A stretch of 64,000 nt of DNA, taken from Microcoleus asticus IPMA8 (GTDB lineage Bacteria; Cyanobacteriota; Cyanobacteriia; Cyanobacteriales; Microcoleaceae). The translations under genes were made by a program, and so were the position numbers. Below are positions 8,664 to 15,750 of this stretch, one piece after another. Position 1 is the first letter of the stretch. Each line of letters begins with the position of its first letter. Where the stretch lies: assembly GCF_013179805.1 (NCBI RefSeq), contig NZ_SRRZ01000014.1, positions 1-64,000 of the forward strand, written 5' to 3'. Below the pieces are notes generated by a model. The model searched no databases and was not told the DNA's origin. It saw only the letters and a program-made list of their open reading frames with translations.

Positions 8664-10466
8664 ATGTTTTCAGAAGATGTCAAAGAATTAGGTCGCGATC
8701 CTGATGCAATAGGTGAAGTCTATGGGGGAGTAGCTTCAAGACAAGACAACGAAGCCCGAAAAAAAGACCGCTCTTTAGAAGTAGTAGAATCTAAAAATCG
8801 CTCCTCTCACAATAATGAAGGTATCAATCCTGCGAAGTTTAGGGAGCATCATGCTGATAATTGGTCTACTTCTTTGCACTGGGTACTCGACCAGCCGCCA
8901 GTATCTTTTCCCCAGCGGTTGATATTAGGAGGCATGGTTTTTTCCGTAGCTTTTGGAGCGTGGGCAACTTTGGGAAAAATTGACCAAGTTGGTCACGCTC
9001 AGGGCAAATTAGTTCCCAAAGGTGATGTTTACAAAATTCACCCGACGGAGGAGGGGAAAATTATTAACCTCGCAATCAAAGAAGGTCAAAAAATCAAAGC
9101 AGGACAATTATTGGCGGAATTAGACCCGGCGACTGCTGCGAGCGAGGTGGAGCGTCTTGATAAAATTCTGGGCGCTTATCAGATTCAATTGGTGCAGCAG
9201 ATTAGTTCGATCGAGAGAACTAAACTGGAAGCTGAAGCGAACCAAGCTATTGCTGCTGCGGACAAGCGGGGGGCTGAAGCTGCGATCGATCGGGCTCGCG
9301 CTTCAGCGGCTACCGCGCAGTCTCAAATCGAGCAATTGCAAGCAGATGTAGTCTCTCAGCAAGCGCGCAAGCAACAGCTCAAACCTCTGGAAAAACAGGC
9401 AGAAAATCTGTTATCGCAACTGAAAATTGATGTCACTTCTCAACAAGCCAGGCGCGAGCAGGTGACACCGCTGCAAAATAAGAGTCAAGATTTGTTGGCA
9501 CAATTGCAAGCAAAAGTGGGGGCTCACAAAGAGCGGATAGGGCGGCTCAAACCTTTGGTAGATGAGGGAGCGCTGTCAAAAGATGTATTGTTTCAAGCTC
9601 AGGAAGCTCTGCGAGAAAGTGAAAATGCCGTTATTAGAAGCCTGTTGGGGGAAAAAACTCAGGCTGACGATCGAGTATTTGAGGTCGAGCAAACCGTGCG
9701 CGACAGGCAAAGTGCTGCCCTCAGGAGTCAACTTTCTGATACAACTCAGGTTAAGGAAAAGCTGTTTGAAGTCGAGCAAGGTTTGCGCGATCGAACTAGC
9801 GCCATTTCTCAAGCCCAAGGTGAATTAACTCAACAATTGGCAGAAGTCGATCGACTGCAAGCAGAAGCCTCCAGCAAACAAGCCGCAGCGCGCCAAATGC
9901 AGTTGGAAAAAGAGCAAAAAATTCAGCAGTTGGAAATGGAATTAAATCAACTTAAATCCAAAATTGCCGAAACCCAAACCCTGCTCGCTCAAGCAAAAAA
10001 TAAGCTCAAACAAAGATTTATCTACGCACCCGTCAGCGGAGTGATTTCCGCGCTCAACATTCACAACACCGGCGAAGTCGTGCAACCGGGTCAAACTATT
10101 GCAGAAATGACTCCGAATCAGGCTCCTCTGGTGCTGGAAGTCAGTTTGCCGAACCGAGAAGCAGGATTTGTCAAAACCGGAATGCGGGTACAAGTCAAAT
10201 TCGATGCTTTTCCCTATCAAAATTACGGTGTGATTCCGGGAAAAGTTGTATCAATTTCGCCGGATGCCAAAACAGACGAGCGATTGGGTGTTTTTTACCG
10301 GGTGGAAGTGAGTATCGATCGAGACTCAGTGAAAGCCAACAATCAAACCTGGAAACTCAAAGCTGGCCAGACAGCTACTGCGGAAATTGTCATCCGCCAG
10401 CGCAGCATAGCCGACATTTTGCTCGATCCCCTCAAGCAACTACAAAAAGGCGGCATGAGTTTGTAG
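8664..10466 (+). CDS. HlyD-family membrane fusion (adaptor) protein
   Basis: A 600-residue periplasmic adaptor for the adjacent ABC exporter. A cytoplasmic N-terminus of about 85 residues is followed by one membrane segment (LILGGMVFSVAFGAWATLG). A first half-lipoyl strand follows (GKLVPKGDVYKIHPTEEGKI). Residues about 160-450 form a long Gln/Glu/Lys/Ala-rich coiled coil with repeated QQARxxQ and LFEVEQ-like units. The second half-lipoyl segment is YAPVSGVISALNIHNTGEVV, followed by the beta-barrel domain. The order is typical of HlyD, and the long hairpin suggests contact with an outer-membrane TolC-like channel, which is not encoded here. TGGAGG lies just upstream of the ATG. Confidence 0.92.
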   Translation: MFSEDVKELGRDPDAIGEVYGGVASRQDNEARKKDRSLEVVESKNRSSHNNEGINPAKFREHHADNWSTSLHWVLDQPPVSFPQRLILGGMVFSVAFGAWATLGKIDQVGHAQGKLVPKGDVYKIHPTEEGKIINLAIKEGQKIKAGQLLAELDPATAASEVERLDKILGAYQIQLVQQISSIERTKLEAEANQAIAAADKRGAEAAIDRARASAATAQSQIEQLQADVVSQQARKQQLKPLEKQAENLLSQLKIDVTSQQARREQVTPLQNKSQDLLAQLQAKVGAHKERIGRLKPLVDEGALSKDVLFQAQEALRESENAVIRSLLGEKTQADDRVFEVEQTVRDRQSAALRSQLSDTTQVKEKLFEVEQGLRDRTSAISQAQGELTQQLAEVDRLQAEASSKQAAARQMQLEKEQKIQQLEMELNQLKSKIAETQTLLAQAKNKLKQRFIYAPVSGVISALNIHNTGEVVQPGQTIAEMTPNQAPLVLEVSLPNREAGFVKTGMRVQVKFDAFPYQNYGVIPGKVVSISPDAKTDERLGVFYRVEVSIDRDSVKANNQTWKLKAGQTATAEIVIRQRSIADILLDPLKQLQKGGMSL

Positions 10467-10467
10467 A

Positions 10468-10612
10468 AATTAGTCATCAGTCATCAGTCATTAGTCATTA
10501 GTCATTAGTTATGAATCAGTTAACAGTTAACAGTCAACAGTCAACAGTTAACAGTCAACAGTTAACAGTTAACAGTCAACAGTCAGCAGTCATTAGTCAA
10601 CAGTCAACCAAT
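10468..10612. repeat. Large mixed heptanucleotide repeat array
   Basis: About 145 bp with a continuous 7-bp period. The units drift from CATCAGT and CATTAGT into TAACAGT and CAACAGT. It fills almost the whole gap between the adaptor gene and the HetP-like gene. Drift between unit types within one array points to repeated slippage and spread of related heptamers. Confidence 0.8.
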
Positions 10613-10634
10613 TTACACAAAACAGGATAAAATA

Positions 10635-11090
10635 ATGAATTCCCAATTTCACCATTCTGCCAATAATTCCCAAGTGGGAATTAAACCCGAACAATTGGAT
10701 GAAATAATTGCAGCGATTCTGGCAGGAAAGTATTCTTGGGCTTGTTTTTTACTTTTGCGGTGCACGGGTTACAACCCTCTCGACTATATCCCTTACCGTA
10801 CTTCCAACCGCTTGCTGAAGGAAAACAGTCAAACGAGGAAATCGGAAACTCAGCCGGCGCTGAGCAAAATAGCGGATTTAGATTATGTGGAAGTGGTGAG
10901 GGAGAAACGAGCCGGAGTTCGAGGGGGTGATGCCATTCACATTGGTAGGGAGTTGCACTCAGATATCGCAGGTTTTGTAGCTGAAGTCGGCGGTCCAGGT
11001 TCAAATATCTCGGCGCTGGCGGTTGAGGTTGAAAATCAAGGATTTTTTGCTGGATTTAAGACGCGCTGGTTTAATTTTGCGGGCAAGTAA
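10635..11090 (+). CDS. HetP-family protein with an internal double-glycine-leader-like motif
   Basis: The first 65 residues of this 151-residue protein carry the HetP signature (LDEIIAAILAGKYSWACFLLLR, then GYNPLDYIPYRTSNRL). HetP of heterocyst-forming cyanobacteria commits cells to differentiation, and relatives exist in non-heterocystous species with unknown roles. Residues 77-98 read SKIADLDYVEVV and end at Gly97-Gly98. This closely resembles the leader MIISDLNYLE...GG of the small peptide encoded at 11494. Cutting after Gly98 would release a 53-residue tail. It sits directly after the C39 exporter and HlyD genes, which makes that link worth testing. From memory, Anabaena HetP has a similar stretch. 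An AGGA element lies upstream of the ATG. Confidence 0.8.
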   Translation: MNSQFHHSANNSQVGIKPEQLDEIIAAILAGKYSWACFLLLRCTGYNPLDYIPYRTSNRLLKENSQTRKSETQPALSKIADLDYVEVVREKRAGVRGGDAIHIGRELHSDIAGFVAEVGGPGSNISALAVEVENQGFFAGFKTRWFNFAGK

Positions 11091-11107
11091 ATTAGTCGAT
11101 GACCGAC

Positions 11108-11174
11108 AACCCGATTGCGGGCGTTGGGTGTACCAATTTTTTGGTTGACTCACCGCGGGCGATCGGGTTTTTCA
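11108..11174 (+). terminator. Probable rho-independent terminator after the HetP-like gene
   Basis: Nested pairing is visible: AACCCGAT (11108-11115) with ATCGGGTT (11162-11169), GGTG with CACC inside, and ACCAA with TTGGT at the tip, followed by a T-rich run. It lies 18 bp past the HetP-like stop codon. Confidence 0.5.
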
Positions 11175-11203
11175 GTATCTAACATCCGCGCTTCCGATAA
11201 ATC

Positions 11204-11244
11204 TGCCAAAATGGCAACATTAGCCAAATTAATTACTTTATACT
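11204..11244 (+). promoter_or_regulatory. Palindrome-controlled promoter, copy A
   Basis: The perfect 13-bp palindrome TGCCAAAATGGCA (11204-11216) is followed after exactly 22 nt by TATACT (11239-11244), a good -10 box. The palindrome covers the place where a -35 element would sit, as expected for an operator or activator site. No gene follows before copy B at 11391, so this copy may be a leftover of a duplication or may drive a longer transcript into the GG peptide gene. Confidence 0.55.
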
Positions 11245-11390
11245 AAGAAACCGGATTTTAGCTATTGTGCATTTATAGTGCTTTTCAATCGAGTATAATA
11301 CAGTTTTTCCTCTGTTTATGCAATGCAAGCCTTAATCCAGTCTATTGAGTAGTCTACCTTTTTTGTTTTCTTTCCCGGTCAAAATTAATC

Positions 11391-11431
11391 TGCCAAAATG
11401 GCAACACAGGTCTGATTAACCTAGCTATATT
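11391..11431 (+). promoter_or_regulatory. Palindrome-controlled promoter, copy B, of the GG peptide gene
   Basis: TGCCAAAATGGCA (11391-11403) is again followed after 22 nt by TATATT (11426-11431). Transcription would start about 55 nt upstream of the ATG at 11494, a sensible leader length. Flanking bases AATC before and ACA after the palindrome are also shared with the other copies. Confidence 0.65.
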
Positions 11432-11493
11432 AAATACAGAACAACCACAGGTTGCTTCTAGCAAACAACTGCCAAATAAAAAGGATAAAAGCC

Positions 11494-11769
11494 ATGATTA
11501 TTTCCGATTTGAACTACTTGGAAACTGCTGAAACTTCTGGTGTAGTTGGTGGTATCTTTTTCGGCAACCTCGACTCCTATGTGAAGGCAAATCTAGATGT
11601 TAAGGAACGCTTTGACGTGCAGAAGCTTTACAAGCAATATGTTGACGTTAAGGGCAATCTAGCGACCGCTCAATCTGAAGCTTTTGGGAAAAATACCTCG
11701 ACCCAAATCTTTACTACTGTTGTAGAAGGTCAGTATTCTGCCTCCACTGGATTTTCGGCTGCTAGCTAG
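11494..11769 (+). CDS. Small secreted peptide with double-glycine leader (candidate C39 exporter substrate)
   Basis: The 91-residue protein begins MIISDLNYLETAETSGVVGG. The acidic ISDLNYLE element ending in Gly19-Gly20 is a double-glycine leader of the kind cut by C39 peptidases. The predicted mature part is about 71 residues starting IFFGNLDSY, hydrophilic, with no Cys, so neither a lanthipeptide nor disulfide peptide. I chose ATG 11494 because AAAGGA lies upstream and the leader then starts exactly at Met; an upstream in-frame TTG would add 14 residues. The exporter and adaptor lie about 1-3 kb upstream, and promoter copy B directly precedes it. Function may be bacteriocin-like or a signalling/biofilm peptide; the sequence does not decide. 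Confidence 0.75.
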   Translation: MIISDLNYLETAETSGVVGGIFFGNLDSYVKANLDVKERFDVQKLYKQYVDVKGNLATAQSEAFGKNTSTQIFTTVVEGQYSASTGFSAAS

Positions 11770-12087
11770 CATATAACTCCAATTCATCAAATCACGTGGC
11801 AATTGGAATAAGTAGGTCGGCAGAAAAAATCATAACTATTTGGTAGTAGGGCTTCAGCCGTCAAGCCCTACAAAAAACCTAATACAGAGACTTTAGGTTT
11901 CCTTACAGAGTTTGGTTAATTTTCACCGACTTACTTAGGTGATTTATGTAATTGATTACTTCGCTTTTGAAAAAGTCATCAACTACATAAATCTTGTTTC
12001 AATTCGAGCCGTAGGCAAATAGCGTCTACGGCTCACAAATTTATGGTTGAGCCAGTTTTTTAATCAATAAGAATCGGTGTTAAACTC
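11770..12087. other. Intergenic region rich in inverted repeats
   Basis: No gene is seen. Three stem-loops are readable: GTAGGGCTTC with a near-complement (about 11846-11872), GATTTATGTA (11941-11950) with TACATAAATC (11984-11993), and GAGCCGTAG (12006-12014) with CTACGGCTC (12026-12034). The first may act as terminator of the GG peptide gene. Confidence 0.5.
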
Positions 12088-12333
12088 ATGACTGACTGTA
12101 AAGTTGTTGTCAAACGCATAGTCTCGCCCGATGGTAAAGTTATTGCTGAGGCTAAAAGTGTAGTCGAAGCATCTGGCGACGATCGAGGTGAAATTAGTCA
12201 AAGTGTTTCTGTAAAGGTTTCATCTGCTAATAGCTCCAGCAGTTACGCAAAATCCAGTTCTAGTAGTTTTGCATCATCTAGCTCTAGCAGCACTTCATCA
12301 ACATCTAGTTGCTCTAGTATATCTTCAATTTAA
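12088..12333 (+). CDS. Small Ser-rich protein of unknown function
   Basis: An 81-residue protein in two parts. Residues 1-45 form an ordered-looking segment (CKVVVKRIVSPDGKVIAEAKSVVEASGDD). Residues 46-81 are almost only Ser with Ala, Thr, Lys and two Cys. There is no signal peptide and no Gly-Gly, so export by the C39 system is not obvious. The tail has the composition of a modified or surface-exposed low-complexity region. It lies between the GG peptide gene and the RTX gene and may be a further product of this export island. A strong ribosome binding site is not visible. I do not recognise a named family. Confidence 0.6.
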   Translation: MTDCKVVVKRIVSPDGKVIAEAKSVVEASGDDRGEISQSVSVKVSSANSSSSYAKSSSSSFASSSSSSTSSTSSCSSISSI

Positions 12334-12385
12334 TGAATTTAGTTTGCTAAAAACTTCTCGTGAGGCAGCCAGGAAATATTGTTTA

Positions 12386-12490
12386 ATCATCTCTGACTTA
12401 AGTTATTTATTGACCTCTGCGTCACGGGTACGAGCGAGTTCCAGCCGAGGAAAGAGGAGATCGCCCCAACTCGCTCAATGCCAATTCTAA
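12386..12490 (+). pseudogene. Decayed remnant of a second double-glycine-leader peptide
   Basis: The frame at 12386 reads IISDLSYLLTSAS, closely matching IISDLNYLETAET in the intact leader at 11494. The codon where ATG should be is TTA, no Gly-Gly follows in frame, and the rest is basic and without similarity. It looks like a duplicated precursor gene that lost its start and core. The match is short, so chance cannot be excluded. Confidence 0.4.
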
Positions 12491-12820
12491 TTAGTTCCTC
12501 ACCATTGAATTGGGTGGTGTTCGATCGCGATCGCCCTGCACCTGCGATGACTCCGCATCCATTCGATCGCGATCGTATTCAAATCTGCCAAATCCGTCGC
12601 CTTCCAAGCTGCTGCAAGCCCCTCGACCCGCCGTTCCAAGTCCCCTCCTATCCGCTCGAACACAGTCATCAAACTGCTGCCAAACCCGGCTGTGTTAATA
12701 ACAATTCAGCAACCCGAGCAGGCGTGTGTCGAGCAACGCTCAACACCAGCAAGGACGCGCCGGCATACAAAGAGTGTAAAAATTTAAAACTTGCGTAAGT
12801 CCTATAATTTCAAACAAATC
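12491..12820. other. Non-coding stretch with no clear feature
   Basis: No convincing coding sequence. It contains several CGATCGCGATCG-type HIP1-related runs. Near 12791 is TTGCGTAAGTCCT, a match to the terminal inverted repeat of the MITE-like elements at 20521 and 31658, without an obvious partner end. Confidence 0.5.
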
Positions 12821-12861
12821 TGCCAAATTGGCAACATACCTCTAATTAGTCCAGATATATT
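12821..12861 (+). promoter_or_regulatory. Palindrome-controlled promoter, copy C
   Basis: TGCCAAATTGGCA (12821-12833) is followed after exactly 22 nt by TATATT (12856-12861), with the same AATC and ACA flanks as copies A and B. The central base differs but keeps the palindrome, as expected for a site under selection as an inverted repeat. The nearest sound gene downstream is the RTX gene at 13242, about 380 bp away. Confidence 0.6.
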
Positions 12862-13241
12862 TAGGTAAACCGCAAGAAAACAACGTTTTTGCTCATCTTT
12901 AGCAGTCCGCCCTAATATTTTTTGAGTACGGGCGAGTGCAAGGAACGTGCAGTTTAAATTTAAACAGGACTTTTGAGAGTGATGGTGATGGCTAAATCAA
13001 ATGCGATTGGCAAGCTGTACCGATCGCGATCGCCCAGATTGGTATTGATAACAGTGTTGTCCCGTCCTACTTTCGGGATAGACAAAGGTTCATTTATTAA
13101 AAACATTTCAGTTTTTAGTGTGAAGTCAAAAGCAATTGCTTCACACGTTTTAAAAGTATACATTTGCATTCATTGAAATGCGCAGTGTCGGCGATCGTGC
13201 AAGTGCTTTTCGTCTTTACAGGTCAAAGGAGATAAATCGCG
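12862..13241. other. Leader region between promoter copy C and the RTX gene
   Basis: An open frame of about 60 codons near 12985-13176 (beginning MAKSNAIGKLYRSRSP in part) is present, but an equally long frame runs on the opposite strand and neither shows a family motif, so I do not call it. AAAGGAG near 13226 is the ribosome binding site of the RTX gene. Confidence 0.45.
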
Positions 13242-14387
13242 ATGCCTCCATTAGATTCATTAGCTCCTGAGCCCTTAAATAATAATATTGTTGGAAACAG
13301 CAATAGTTTAAATACCTTGAATTTGTTAGCGAATAACCCTGGTGGCGGCAGCAGCAGTTCCAGCAAGTCTAGTTCCTTTGTCGATAGCAGCGGTGCAGGC
13401 AGTACCAGCAGCGGGACAGCGGCTTCTCCGACAGGGAGCAGTACCAGTAGTGAGACTGCTTACGCTGCGGGGGCTACATCTAGCAGTGGCAGCGCGGCAG
13501 CGAGTGGTTCTACAGTCGCGCCCCCAAGCACTAGCGCCACAGCGCCTGCGCCTGCGCCAACACCCGCACCGTCAAATAATGACGGTGCAACGCTCACCCC
13601 GCTGACTGGCGGCACTTCTAGCAATTCAAGTCCTTCTAATTTCTCTCTAGACAGTACGGTTACTGGCGGGGAAAGTACGATAATTTCTGAGCCAACAGAT
13701 AACAGTAACAGCAATAATTCGATCGCACTTCCCGGTAACAATGCCAACAGCAATGCTGAGACAACGCCGCCTCCTGAAGTTACAGCCCCAGAAAACAATT
13801 CTGCGGTATTAACTGTCACTTACGACAGCAACGGCGACGGATATTGGCTAGGCACCAGCGGCAGCGATGTGATTACTTGCGGTAGGGGGAGCGATCGAAT
13901 TTTTGCAGGAAGCGGCGACGATATTGTCAAAGGTAACAGAGGTAACGATGCGATCGATGGAGGCGATGGAAACGACACTTTGCGGGGAGGAAAAGGTCAA
14001 GATTTGCTGATGGGCGGCAACGGCGACGATTTTCTTTGCGGCAACTTTGGCACCAATACATTGATTGGAGGTAGCGGCGCTGATACCTTTGCATTTCAAC
14101 CCGAAACAGCGAGTGCAGCAGCTAATCCATTTTTAGCAGATCGAGTCGTTGATTTCAATTCCGCTGAAGGCGATCGAATTGGGCTGACAGGGGGACTTTC
14201 GGTAGCAGACTTGACACTCATCGCGTTTGATACTGACGGTGACGGTACGGCAGACGCGACTCTCGTCAAGTTTAGTTCAAATAATGGCGATCGAATTTTA
14301 GCTGTTGTTTTGGGAACAGTTAACGCAGCGGGTGCAACAACGTTGAGCAATGCTGATTTTATTAGTTTGCCAAATGAAATCTTGTAG
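13242..14387 (+). CDS. RTX-type calcium-binding secreted protein
   Basis: A 381-residue protein. Residues 1-200 are low complexity, rich in Ser, Ala, Thr, Pro and Asn. From about 205 a block of RTX nonapeptides (GSDRIFAGSGDD, GNDTLRGGKGQD, GGSGADTFAF) folds into a Ca2+-binding beta-roll. A C-terminal segment, DRVVDFNSAEGDRIGL, is typical of cyanobacterial RTX proteins and probably acts as the secretion signal. RTX proteins leave by type I systems made of an ABC exporter and HlyD, both encoded 3-8 kb upstream. Whether this exporter, which has a C39 domain, handles it is inference. No enzyme domain is present. Confidence 0.85.
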   Translation: MPPLDSLAPEPLNNNIVGNSNSLNTLNLLANNPGGGSSSSSKSSSFVDSSGAGSTSSGTAASPTGSSTSSETAYAAGATSSSGSAAASGSTVAPPSTSATAPAPAPTPAPSNNDGATLTPLTGGTSSNSSPSNFSLDSTVTGGESTIISEPTDNSNSNNSIALPGNNANSNAETTPPPEVTAPENNSAVLTVTYDSNGDGYWLGTSGSDVITCGRGSDRIFAGSGDDIVKGNRGNDAIDGGDGNDTLRGGKGQDLLMGGNGDDFLCGNFGTNTLIGGSGADTFAFQPETASAAANPFLADRVVDFNSAEGDRIGLTGGLSVADLTLIAFDTDGDGTADATLVKFSSNNGDRILAVVLGTVNAAGATTLSNADFISLPNEIL

Positions 14388-14472
14388 CTAACTGTTAACC
14401 GTTAACACCAACTACCCTGCAGAAAGCGTCGGGGGATAAAGTTAATAAATTTATATAGGTTGAGAGAGAAAG

Positions 14473-15213
14473 ATGAAGGACTTTTACGGGCCATTGATTG
14501 AAGTAAGTGAAATCATCGAACTACTCAGACAAGAGCAGCAAATAAAGACATTTAGTCAAAAGGTTTTGCAGAAAAAAGTTATTGAGAAAGCAGCCCGGGA
14601 ACGGGGGTTAACTGTGACTCCCGAAGAAATTCAAGCTGTGGGCGACCAACTCCGCCGCGAGAAGCGTTTGGAGAAAGCGGCGGATACGATTGCTTGGCTG
14701 GTGGATCAGATGATTTCCGTTGAAGATTTAGAAGCCGGCATTCGCGATCGGCTCCTCACCCAAAAACTAGCCGAACACTTGTTTAGCAAAGAAGTAAATA
14801 AGATTTTCGTTCAAAACAAATTGCAATACGACCAAATAATTCTTTATCAAATAGTTGTTGCCAAGCCGCAGCTTGCTCAGGAACTATTTTATCAAATTCA
14901 AGAAGGAGAAATCAGCTTTTTTGATGCCGCTCACTTTTACGACATTGACGAAAACCGCCGGCATTTATGCGGTTGCGAAGGCAAGGTTTATCGGTGGGGT
15001 TTAAAACCAGACATAGCCGTCGCCGTATTTAGCGCTCAACCCGGAGAAGTGATTCGTCCAATTCAAACTGAGCGAGGATATCACTTGTTCCTAGTTGAAA
15101 AGTTTCTCCCGGCGGAATTAACCCTTGAACGCTATCAAGAAATATTGCACAATATGTTTAACGAATGGCTGGCTAACGAAGTCAACTATTTATTGTACAA
15201 TGCTAAAGTGTAG
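14473..15213 (+). CDS. PpiC-type peptidyl-prolyl isomerase (parvulin) of the export island
   Basis: A 246-residue protein. Residues 1-110 form a helical SurA/trigger-factor-like N-terminal segment (VIEKAARERGLTVTPEEIQAV). A rotamase domain follows at about 120-215, with QIVVAKPQLAQELFYQIQEGE, GEVIRPIQTERGYHLFLVE and a less usual LCGCEGKVYRWGL loop. There is no signal peptide, so it should act in the cytoplasm, perhaps holding export substrates unfolded. Genes for such parvulins often accompany C39/HlyD systems in cyanobacteria, which fits its place at the end of this island. GAGAGAGAAAG lies just upstream of the ATG. Confidence 0.82.
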   Translation: MKDFYGPLIEVSEIIELLRQEQQIKTFSQKVLQKKVIEKAARERGLTVTPEEIQAVGDQLRREKRLEKAADTIAWLVDQMISVEDLEAGIRDRLLTQKLAEHLFSKEVNKIFVQNKLQYDQIILYQIVVAKPQLAQELFYQIQEGEISFFDAAHFYDIDENRRHLCGCEGKVYRWGLKPDIAVAVFSAQPGEVIRPIQTERGYHLFLVEKFLPAELTLERYQEILHNMFNEWLANEVNYLLYNAKV

Positions 15214-15750
15214 AAACTTAATTTCTAGCCCTCCAAAACCCCTATATATAATTTTGCCTAAACCAAGTACAATGCTAAAATTTAGGGTGCTTCTGGGCTC
15301 GCAGAGAGACCTAATATCGTTTCCGGCTGCATCAATATTATTCAATTCTTGGGGCGGGGCGTGAGTGTAAATAGTCTCATGCTTGTGGATTTAAATATTG
15401 CTCCCTCTCAGGCACCCTATTAGTTACCTAAAAAGTGGTTGGATGAGGTACTTATAGATCAATAAGGTTCAGTTAAAAAGGTTATTTATCGCCCTCGCAA
15501 CTGCGCGAAGCATAGCGAACAATGACACGCTTAGCTAAGCCAAGCTTCTGACTTATAGCGCTCTTAACATTACTTTGGAAGTTTGAGTTTTGCAACTCCA
15601 TATACGCCAGCTAGCAAAACCAAATAGAAAAAATATATCGGTTAAAAACGCCACTTTAATATATTATCCCAAAAGCTACTTTTTTAATTTTCATTTCTCC
15701 CTCCCATCAATCATCTGCGTCCACCAGAGTTCATCTGCATACATCTGCGG
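15214..15750. other. Non-coding region between convergent genes
   Basis: No gene is seen. 15308-15335 contains ATATCGTTTCCGGCTGCATC, matching the ends of the elements at 212 and 56860 but without a clear partner. A duplicated TACAATGCTAAA occurs at the end of the isomerase gene and about 70 bp later. Confidence 0.5.

Noticed and set aside
10468..10612. Regular short repeats that could suggest a CRISPR array
   Set aside because: The period is 7 bp with no spacers and no cas genes nearby; it is a heptanucleotide tandem repeat.
12973..13176. 67-codon frame before the RTX gene
   Set aside because: A frame of similar length lies on the opposite strand, there is no motif and no clear ribosome binding site.
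13460..14350. Long frames on the minus strand opposite the RTX gene
   Set aside because: They are shadows of a Ser/Ala/Asn- and Gly/Asp-rich coding sequence and have no independent start signal or family match.
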